Below are positions 1-5,846 of a DNA stretch of 8,871 nucleotides, piece by piece (within the stretch, counting starts at the first letter, position 1; each line of letters opens with the position of its first letter). The position numbers and the translations under genes were made by a program. This DNA is from an uncultured Bacteroidales bacterium (lineage in GTDB: Bacteria > Bacteroidota > Bacteroidia > Bacteroidales > P3), in contig CAMXAS010000042.1 of the NCBI GenBank assembly GCA_947179195.1, forward strand, positions 1 through 8,871, given 5' to 3'. A model generated the notes under the pieces. The model worked only from the letters and a program-made list of their open reading frames with translations. It was not told the DNA's origin and searched no databases.

Positions 1-872
1 CGATGCCGTTGTTTTGGCAATGGGCCGCCGACCGGCGTTCGGCGGTCGTGCATTTCCCGAACCATACGCTGAAAGACTGCGACCTTATAATGACCGTGAG
101 CGGCCATACGGATACGACATCTGTATATATGGCTGATGCCATCCGTTCCAAGACCGATACGGCGGGCTTGCAGATAAAGGCGACAGCCACCAAACTCCTG
201 TTGTCCGACACGTTGAAGGTGCAGGCTTCGTTCCCGATAGACCGTATTGATACGGAGCGGATGGCGGTATGGCGGTTCGTTCCGGCGGAACGCGCCGTCC
301 GCGATACGGTTTGGCTGCAACGCGATACCCTATTGGCCGAGGCGGTCGATACGGCGGCTTTCCGTCTCGTCGATACGGTTCGGGTTTTTACCGATACGTT
401 GGTGCAGCCGTTTGAGCTCAGCCCCCTCGATGCTTGGACGTGGGCGGTGCAGACCGAATGGGAAGAAGGCGGTCGCTATGCGCTCTTTATGCCGGATAGC
501 GCCGTTTTCGACTTTTTCGGGCGACCCAACGATACGGCCGTCTTGGGCTGGCAGGTCGTCGCGCCGGAGGAGGGCGGCGATTTGGCCTTGGACGTGCAGG
601 GGCTCCAAACGGGCGCGGTCTATGTGCTGCAACTGATGCAGGGCGATAAACTCATGCAGGAGGTTCGGCTGACCGATACGGGCATGGTGGAATTCCTATC
701 GTTGAAGCCGGCGCAATATACGTTCCGTCTGTTCAAGGACGACAACGACAACGGCCATTGGGACGAGGGCGACTACGTGGCGCGCCGTCAGCCGGAAGAA
801 CACTGGTATTATCACAAGACGTTGCGCGTGGAGGCCGACTGGCGCATCGAGGACATTTGGCGTATCGAATAG
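1..872 (+). CDS. Ig-like domain-containing protein, C-terminal part (5' end outside window)
   Basis: The reading frame is open from the left edge to the TAG at 870-872. An ATG lies at base 3, but the protein seems to begin in mid-domain, so I treat it as the last 289 or so residues of a longer gene. The layout resembles Bacteroidota proteins with an SbsA-type Ig-like (Big_5) domain. Residues about 60-90 look like an Ig strand region (FPIDRIDTERMAVW), about 135-180 like the following beta domain (YALFMPDSAVFDFFG), and about 195-289 like a terminal beta-sandwich. That last part holds an acidic turn, DDNDNGHWDEGDY (246-258), reminiscent of calcium-binding loops. Asp-Thr occurs 11 times. Members are expected to be exported, but the signal peptide is not visible here. 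The molecular function is unknown. It converges on rodA, with 18 bases between the stop codons. The family call is moderately sure and no function is claimed. Confidence 0.6.
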   Translation, partial: MPLFWQWAADRRSAVVHFPNHTLKDCDLIMTVSGHTDTTSVYMADAIRSKTDTAGLQIKATATKLLLSDTLKVQASFPIDRIDTERMAVWRFVPAERAVRDTVWLQRDTLLAEAVDTAAFRLVDTVRVFTDTLVQPFELSPLDAWTWAVQTEWEEGGRYALFMPDSAVFDFFGRPNDTAVLGWQVVAPEEGGDLALDVQGLQTGAVYVLQLMQGDKLMQEVRLTDTGMVEFLSLKPAQYTFRLFKDDNDNGHWDEGDYVARRQPEEHWYYHKTLRVEADWRIEDIWRIE

Positions 873-879
873 TCTTTTC

Positions 880-890
880 CGCGCAGCGCG
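880..890. terminator. small GC hairpin between convergent genes
   Basis: The 18-base gap between the two convergent stop codons contains CGCGC-A-GCGCG, a perfect inverted repeat that could form a 4-base-pair stem with a CAG triloop. On the plus strand it is followed only by TTATA, and on the minus strand by GGAAAAG, so there is no proper U-tract on either side. It is well placed to act as a weak shared terminator, but the stem is short and this could be chance. Confidence 0.25.
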
Positions 891-2147
891 TTATACCGAA
901 GCGTGCCGCTGGATGTCCATCTTGATGAAGACGAACAGCAGCAGCGTGAACGTCCAGAGCGAAGACCCGCCGTAGCTGAAGAACGGCAACGGAATCCCGA
1001 TGACGGGTAACAATCCTATCGTCATGCCGATGTTCACGAAGATATGGATGAAGAAGATACAGGCTACGCCGTATCCGTATATGCGTCCGAAGTCATTTTT
1101 CTGTTTCTCGGCCAATAGGATGATTCGAATCAGCACGAACAGGAACAATCCGAGCAGGACGGTCGAACCGAACCAACCCCATTCTTCCCCGATCGTACAG
1201 AAAATAAAGTCCGTGCTTTGTTCGGGCACGAAATTGAATTTGGTCTGCGTACCGTCCAGAAACCCCTTTCCGAAGAAGCCGCCGGAACCGATGGCGATTT
1301 TAGACTGGTTTACGTTATAGCCGGCGCCTTTCAGGTCGGAATCGATACCCAACAACACATTGATACGCGAACGTTGGTGGTCGCTCAAATGGTTGAACGC
1401 ATAGTCCACGCCGCGGATGAACACGCAACAGGTCAGGAAGATGGCGATGGCCATCGCGATGTTTTTGAACGACTTTTTGTTGATGACGACGAGCAGGCCG
1501 CACGCGATGGCCACCAAGCCCATCAAGACATATTGGTTGATAAGCAGCGCGAGGATAAACAGGAGGATGGCCACAACGCCCGTAATCAGTACGTTGCCGG
1601 ACATCCCCTCGCGGTAGAGCACGAAGATGAAAGCCGTGAACACGAGGGCGGAGCCGGCGTCCGGTTCCAGCAAAATCAGGCCGATGGAAAGCAGGAACCA
1701 CAGCGAGGCCACGATTTGGTTGCGGACCAACCGCATATTCAGGTCGGGACGGCTCGCGTATTTGGCAAAGGCCAGACAGGTGGCGAATTTGGCGAACTCG
1801 GCGGGCTGTATCGACATCGGCCCGATTTTAATCCAGGCTTTGGCGCCCGAAATCTCGGTGCCGATGACCAATACGGCAATCAGGAGCAGGATGCTGACGG
1901 CATAGTAAAGGTAAGCGAACTGCGTCCATATCTTCAGGTTCGTATAAAGCACGAAGAACGCGATGACGAGGGCGAAGCCGATGTAGATGAGCTGTCGGCC
2001 GTAGCGGGTGTCGAACGTGAAGGTCGGGCCTATTTCGGGGTCGAAGACGGCGGAATAGATGTTGCACCAGCCCATAATCACCAATACGAGATAGGCGAGC
2101 ACGAGCGGGAGGTCGATATTGCGCCAGATTTTGCGTTGTTCGTTCAT
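891..2147 (-). CDS. rodA: Peptidoglycan glycosyltransferase RodA (SEDS family)
   Basis: RodA polymerises lipid II into glycan strands during lateral wall growth and works in a complex with PBP2 in the inner membrane. The 418-residue protein is very hydrophobic, with about ten membrane segments, and its length is normal for the family. SEDS signatures are visible: GAKAWI (101-106) with the Trp matching the functionally important W105 of B. subtilis RodA, QPAEFAKF (114-121), EPDAGSA (161-167), PEQSTDFIF (308-316) whose D313 aligns with the essential SEDS aspartate, and GIPLPFFSYGGSS (384-396). The combination distinguishes SEDS proteins well. RodA is preferred over FtsW because the gene sits directly after the PBP2 gene. 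Its ATG overlaps the mrdA TGA in ATGA (2144-2147), so translational coupling is likely. No separate promoter is evident. Confidence 0.95.
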   Translation of the reverse strand: MNEQRKIWRNIDLPLVLAYLVLVIMGWCNIYSAVFDPEIGPTFTFDTRYGRQLIYIGFALVIAFFVLYTNLKIWTQFAYLYYAVSILLLIAVLVIGTEISGAKAWIKIGPMSIQPAEFAKFATCLAFAKYASRPDLNMRLVRNQIVASLWFLLSIGLILLEPDAGSALVFTAFIFVLYREGMSGNVLITGVVAILLFILALLINQYVLMGLVAIACGLLVVINKKSFKNIAMAIAIFLTCCVFIRGVDYAFNHLSDHQRSRINVLLGIDSDLKGAGYNVNQSKIAIGSGGFFGKGFLDGTQTKFNFVPEQSTDFIFCTIGEEWGWFGSTVLLGLFLFVLIRIILLAEKQKNDFGRIYGYGVACIFFIHIFVNIGMTIGLLPVIGIPLPFFSYGGSSLWTFTLLLFVFIKMDIQRHASV

Positions 2148-4144
2148 GGTTCGGTGGTCGGTGTGGGGGATAAGGGTTGCGGTTGCGGCACGTTGGGCGC
2201 GGGCGTGACAGCGGGCATCCCGAGCGGCGCGGCGCCACCGGGTTGCGGCATCATCTGCGGCAGGGGCGCCATCAACGGCTCACGTGTTTGCGGACGTTCC
2301 GCCGCCTTGGGTTTGGCGACGACCGGCTTGAGCGCGTCGTCGAGCATACGTTCCAATTCGGGCCGTGTAACCGTGTCGGTCAGGTATTTCTCAATCAGCA
2401 GGCTGCCGAGCGGCGCGGCCCACGTGCCGCCAAAGCCGTGGTTCTCGATAAAGACCGAGATGGCGATTTGCGGGTCGTCCATAGGGGCGAATGCGATGAA
2501 GACGGCGTGGTCTTTGCCGTGCGGGTTCTCGGACGTACCGGTCTTGCCGCAGACGGCGATGTGCGGAATCCGGGCGCGGCGCGCCGTACCGCCTTCCTCA
2601 TGGACGGCGCCGTACATACCGCGTATGACCACCTCGAAGAAATCGGCGTCGATGCCGGTTTCATGCCGCGTGGTATCGCGTCCCGGCACGCGCCGCGCCT
2701 CGCCGATGGTCTTGACGATATGCGGCGTGATGTAATACCCCCGGTTGGCTACCGTGGCGGCCAAGTTGGCCATCTGCAACGGAATCAAGCCCACTTCGCC
2801 CTGCCCGATGCTGAGCGAGTAAATCGTGCTGAACGCCCATTGGTTGTGGCCGTAGATGCGGTCGTAGAACGCCGAGTTCGGGATAAAGCCCGTCTTGACG
2901 TTGGGCAGGTCGATGTCCAACTTCTGTCCGAACCCGAAACGGCTCATATATTCGCACCAGGCATCCAAGCCCAGGCGGCTATCCACAAAGCGGTTGTCGC
3001 TGCGGCCCTGCATCAGCACGCGTTTGAACACCTGATAGAAATAGGGGTTGCACGACATCTTCAAGCCCTCCGGCACCGAGGTGGCGGAAGGGTGGTTGTG
3101 GCAGCCCAAAAGGCTGCGGTCGCAGACAAAGCCCGTATAGGGCTTGATGACGCCTTCCTGCAACGCGATGAGCGCCTGCGGAATCTTGAAAATGGAGCCC
3201 GGCGGGTAGAACGCCATGAGCGCGCGGTCGAACAGGGGCTTGACCGTATCGTTGAGCAACACTTGATAGTTCTGACTGCGCTTGCGCCCCACGAGCAGGT
3301 TGGGGTCGTAGCCCGGCGACGAAACCAAGGCCAAAATCTCGCCGGTCTTGGGCTCTATGGCCACGACGCTGCCGCGGCGGCCTTTCATCAGCCGTTCGGC
3401 GTAGGCCTGCAAGCCGAGGTGCAAAGACGTATAGAGGTTTTCGCCGGCGATGGCCGCCGAGTCGAACGCGCCGTCCTTATAACTGCCTTTCTCGCGGTTC
3501 AGCACGTCCACCATAATCATCTTGACGCCCTTCTGTCCCTTGAGGTCGTTTTCGTAATATTTCTCCAAGCCGCTCTTGCCGATGTAGTCGCCCGACTTGT
3601 AGCCTTCGGGTTCGAGCCTCAGCAGTTCGTCCTCGCTGATTTCCCCCACGTCGCCCAGCACGTGCGCGGCCACGGCGTGCGGATAGCGGCGCAGCGTGCG
3701 CGAATGCACGTAGAAGCCCGGAAACATATAAAGGTGCTCCTGCAAACGGCCGTAGGTCTCTTTGGAAAGCTGCTTCTCGAACACCGAGGGGGCGTAGCGC
3801 GAATAGGCGCGCGCTTTCTTGTAACGCTGTACCGCGCCCGCTTCGTCTATCTCGATGAGTTCGGCCAAATGCGCCCAGTCGGTGTTGGCGGCCTGAATCG
3901 GGATAATCATCAGGTCATAGACGGCTTCGTTGTAAACGAGCAGTTCGCCGTTGCGGTCGTAAATCAGGCCGCGCCCCGCATACTGCGTTTTCTTGCGGAA
4001 CGCGTTGTTTTCGGCGTCGGTCTTATAGGTGGAATCTAAAATCTGCAGGTAGAACAACCGGATCCAAAATACGAAGAAGACCCCGATGAAAATCAGGATG
4101 ACGATGCGGCTGCGTTCTGCGTATATGCTGGCTCGGTTCGGCAT
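2144..4144 (-). CDS. mrdA: Penicillin-binding protein 2 (elongation-specific class B transpeptidase)
   Basis: PBP2 cross-links new peptidoglycan during elongation as partner of RodA. The 666-residue protein has one N-terminal membrane anchor (about 13-35). The PBP dimerisation/pedestal region follows, with GRGLIYDRNGELL (57-69) and GDYIGKSGLEKYYE (185-198), and then the transpeptidase domain from about residue 255. All three active-site motifs are present: SIFK (317-320, nucleophile S317), SCN (364-366) and KTGT (534-537). A Cys/His-rich stretch (C341, C348, H349, H351) lies just before SCN, in the region where E. coli PBP2 binds zinc. After the domain ends near residue 590, a tail of about 60 residues rich in Pro, Gln and Ala runs to the stop. 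The gene starts 2 bases after the upstream lipoprotein gene and overlaps rodA by 4 bases. mreB, mreC and mreD, common upstream neighbours in this phylum, are not adjacent. Confidence 0.95.
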   Translation of the reverse strand: MPNRASIYAERSRIVILIFIGVFFVFWIRLFYLQILDSTYKTDAENNAFRKKTQYAGRGLIYDRNGELLVYNEAVYDLMIIPIQAANTDWAHLAELIEIDEAGAVQRYKKARAYSRYAPSVFEKQLSKETYGRLQEHLYMFPGFYVHSRTLRRYPHAVAAHVLGDVGEISEDELLRLEPEGYKSGDYIGKSGLEKYYENDLKGQKGVKMIMVDVLNREKGSYKDGAFDSAAIAGENLYTSLHLGLQAYAERLMKGRRGSVVAIEPKTGEILALVSSPGYDPNLLVGRKRSQNYQVLLNDTVKPLFDRALMAFYPPGSIFKIPQALIALQEGVIKPYTGFVCDRSLLGCHNHPSATSVPEGLKMSCNPYFYQVFKRVLMQGRSDNRFVDSRLGLDAWCEYMSRFGFGQKLDIDLPNVKTGFIPNSAFYDRIYGHNQWAFSTIYSLSIGQGEVGLIPLQMANLAATVANRGYYITPHIVKTIGEARRVPGRDTTRHETGIDADFFEVVIRGMYGAVHEEGGTARRARIPHIAVCGKTGTSENPHGKDHAVFIAFAPMDDPQIAISVFIENHGFGGTWAAPLGSLLIEKYLTDTVTRPELERMLDDALKPVVAKPKAAERPQTREPLMAPLPQMMPQPGGAAPLGMPAVTPAPNVPQPQPLSPTPTTEP

Positions 4145-4146
4145 GG

Positions 4147-4713
4147 CTAAAACTGGTAGTCCGATAGGCGGATGTCTTCGGAATGAATCACGTTGCTTTT
4201 TTGTTGTTTCCGGTCAAAGAGCCAAATGGCGAACCGGATGGTATGGCCGTTAAATTCGCGCGCGATGTCTGAAAATTCCTCCATGCGCCACGTCATCGTG
4301 CCATAGACGGCCCCGTTGGCCGTTACGGGTTCTATCGGATGCAGCATATACCGGTATTCGATGGCAAAGCGTTCGCCTTGGTCATCCACGGCATAGACCT
4401 GCTCGTAAAGGCTGTCGTTCAGCTTTTCCTGCAACGCGAAGAACAGAACGGTCTCGTCGCCGTCCGTGCCGATGTCGCCGTCCCCGTCCTGGAAATAAAA
4501 CGTGAGGTCGAGCAGGGGCACCGTGTCGCCGGTGGGGTCGATGTAGCCCGATATGGTGGCGGAACGGTATTCGAGATACGGGATTTCGGAAAATTCTTTC
4601 GGCTTGACGCAGCCCGCCAAACAGCCGGCCATACCGCAAAGTACGGCCATCAGGCCAAGGGCGGTGGAAAACCGGCCGGTGCATATAAAGCGGAAAAATC
4701 GTACTTTTGGCAT
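4147..4713 (-). CDS. Putative lipoprotein with DGDGDIG motif
   Basis: The 188-residue protein has a basic N-terminus (K3, R5, R8, R14), a hydrophobic core (18-30) and two possible lipoboxes, MAGC (28-31) and the better LAGC (32-35). It is therefore probably lipid-modified at C35 and anchored facing the periplasm or outside. The mature part carries FQDGDGDIGTDGDE (74-87), an acidic Gly-Asp loop frequent in uncharacterised Bacteroidota lipoproteins. It may bind a metal such as calcium, which is inference. The rest looks mostly beta, with no catalytic motif that I recognise. It is the first gene of the operon with mrdA and rodA (2 bases before mrdA), so a role near the cell envelope is plausible but unproven. 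The ATG at 4713 is chosen because it gives a complete signal peptide; the next Met (M22) lies inside the hydrophobic core and would remove the basic region. Confidence 0.75.
   Translation of the reverse strand: MPKVRFFRFICTGRFSTALGLMAVLCGMAGCLAGCVKPKEFSEIPYLEYRSATISGYIDPTGDTVPLLDLTFYFQDGDGDIGTDGDETVLFFALQEKLNDSLYEQVYAVDDQGERFAIEYRYMLHPIEPVTANGAVYGTMTWRMEEFSDIAREFNGHTIRFAIWLFDRKQQKSNVIHSEDIRLSDYQF
4702..4709 (+). promoter_or_regulatory. Candidate -7 box for the LuxE-like gene
   Basis: TACTTTTG matches the Bacteroidota sigma-ABfr -7 consensus TAnnTTTG exactly on the plus strand. It would start a transcript near 4716, with a leader of just under 60 bases before the ATG at 4774. I see no good TTTG-type -33 element at the usual spacing. 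The box lies inside codons 2-4 of the divergent lipoprotein gene. Confidence 0.45.
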
Positions 4714-4759
4714 GCGTAAAACGGGACCGCAGGTGTCGGTCGTATAAGTAAATAACCCG

Positions 4760-4791
4760 TAAAATTACAAAAAATGGCGCATACAAACAAG
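4760..4791 (-). promoter_or_regulatory. Candidate promoter for the lipoprotein-mrdA-rodA operon
   Basis: On the minus strand TAATTTTA (plus-strand 4760-4767) matches TAnnTTTG except for the last base. CTTG (plus-strand 4788-4791) lies upstream so that the TTG-to-box spacer is 20 bases, as expected for -33/-7 promoters of this phylum. The leader would be about 40 bases. The -33 part falls in the first codons of the divergent LuxE-like gene. Confidence 0.4.
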
Positions 4792-5784
4792 TGGCAATCC
4801 CATGCGGCGCGTCTGTGGGCGTTACGGACGGAGGCGGATTTCACGGCCCTGGCGGTGGAGATGTTCCGCTTGCACTTCCGTCACAATCCGGTTTACCGCG
4901 ACTATGTGACGCGCGTGTTCCCGACCTTGCGGGAGGAGGACGTCACCGATGAACGCATGATTCCGTTCCTGCCCATCGAGTTGTTCAAGAGCCACCGCGT
5001 GTTGTTGGACGGCTATGAGCCGACCGCTTATTTCGAGAGTTCCGGAACGGGTGGCGCTACGTCCAAGCATTGGCTCGTGGAACCGCAACTGTATGAAGAA
5101 AGTTGCGTGCACGGCTTTGAATATGCATTCGGCCCCGTGTCGGACTATACGTTTTTGGCCCTGTTGCCCAACTATTTGGAACAACGGCATTCCTCGCTCG
5201 TGCACATGGTGCGCACGCTTATGGATTTCAGCCCGTCGCCCTACCACGGCTTCTACCTGAACGAGACCGACGCTTTGGCCGAAGTGTTGCGGCAAACGGA
5301 GGCGGAGGGGCGGCAGGTGCTGCTGCTGGGCGTCACGTTCGCGCTCTTGGAATTGGCCGAAAAGGGCTGGCCGGGCTTCCCACTCAGGCACGTCCGCGTC
5401 ATGGAGACGGGCGGCATGAAGGGTCGCCGCAAGGAAATCGTGCGCGACGAGCTGCATACGGTGCTCCGCCGCTCGTTCGGCCTGCCGCATATCTATTCCG
5501 AATACGGGATGTGCGAGCTGTTTTCGCAGGCCTACCTGCACGAAGACGGCCGTTTCGTCTGCCCGCCCTGGATGCGCGTGCGGCTGCGGTCGGTCTATGA
5601 CCCGTTGCGGGCGGCGGGCGCGGGCGAAAGCGGCGGAATCGACGTCATCGATTTGGCCAATCTCTACAGCTGTCCGTTCATCTCTACGCAGGATTTGGGG
5701 CGGCAATGGCCCGACGGACGGTTTACGGTATTGGGCCGCTTCGACGGTAGCGACATCCGCGGCTGCAATCTCATGGTGCAATAG
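4774..5784 (+). CDS. LuxE-like acyl-protein synthetase (ANL superfamily)
   Basis: Relatives of LuxE activate a carboxylic (fatty) acid with ATP to acyl-AMP and pass the acyl group to a protein cysteine. The 336-residue protein shows FLPIELFKSH (65-74), the nucleotide-binding SSGTGGATSKH (89-99), ETGGMKGRRKE (211-221), an A5-type SEYGMCELFSQAY (242-254), DLANLYSCPFISTQDLG (293-309) and GRFDGSDIRGCN (321-332). These fit LuxE (PF04443) better than a full acyl-CoA ligase, because the large C-terminal ANL lid is missing. C331, five residues after it to the C-terminus, lies where the acylated Cys of Photobacterium LuxE is found. No luxC, luxD or luxAB genes are present, so bioluminescence is not implied; the substrate is unknown. 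The leader is A-rich (TTACAAAAA) and has no Shine-Dalgarno sequence. It is transcribed divergently from the lipoprotein gene. Confidence 0.8.
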   Translation: MAHTNKWQSHAARLWALRTEADFTALAVEMFRLHFRHNPVYRDYVTRVFPTLREEDVTDERMIPFLPIELFKSHRVLLDGYEPTAYFESSGTGGATSKHWLVEPQLYEESCVHGFEYAFGPVSDYTFLALLPNYLEQRHSSLVHMVRTLMDFSPSPYHGFYLNETDALAEVLRQTEAEGRQVLLLGVTFALLELAEKGWPGFPLRHVRVMETGGMKGRRKEIVRDELHTVLRRSFGLPHIYSEYGMCELFSQAYLHEDGRFVCPPWMRVRLRSVYDPLRAAGAGESGGIDVIDLANLYSCPFISTQDLGRQWPDGRFTVLGRFDGSDIRGCNLMVQ

Positions 5785-5796
5785 GATTTTTTTTAC

Positions 5797-5804
5797 TATC
5801 TTTG
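5797..5804 (+). promoter_or_regulatory. Candidate -7 box for the M49-gpsA-nifJ cluster
   Basis: TATCTTTG is an exact match to the Bacteroidota TAnnTTTG box. It lies in the 62-base gap after the LuxE-like gene and would give a leader of about 36 bases before the ATG at 5847. The gap is clearly AT-richer than the genes around it. A -33 TTTG is not obvious at normal spacing. Confidence 0.55.
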
Positions 5805-5846
5805 TCAGTTTATTTAAGTTTGCCATCAATACAAAATCATACGAGC

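Noticed and set aside
1218..2735. Plus-strand open frame of 505 codons opposite rodA and the end of mrdA
   Set aside because: It crosses a real gene boundary, has a very skewed Asp/Glu/Gln/His composition and no family resemblance. rodA on the other strand is certain.
2177..4039. Plus-strand open frame of 620 codons opposite mrdA
   Set aside because: It is codon-aligned antisense to a gene with all PBP2 motifs. Its product is rich in His, Arg, Val and Gln with no recognisable domain and no leader, as expected for a shadow frame.
4774..5784. Bioluminescence (lux) operon
   Set aside because: Only a LuxE-like gene is present, with no luxA, luxB, luxC or luxD nearby. Such orphan homologues occur in non-luminous bacteria.
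5765..5794. Run of eight T bases after the LuxE-like gene as an intrinsic terminator
   Set aside because: Only a 4-base TGCA/TGCA pairing with a 9-base loop precedes it, so the stem is too weak. The T-run more likely belongs to the AT-rich promoter region.
4822..5829. Minus-strand open frame of 335 codons opposite the LuxE-like gene
   Set aside because: It is codon-aligned antisense, with no family similarity and conflict with a gene that has clear ANL motifs.
5802..5846. Longer start (TTG at 5802) for the M49-like lipoprotein
   Set aside because: It would put 15 residues before the lipoprotein signal peptide and begin within the TATCTTTG promoter box. The ATG at 5847 starts a textbook signal peptide.
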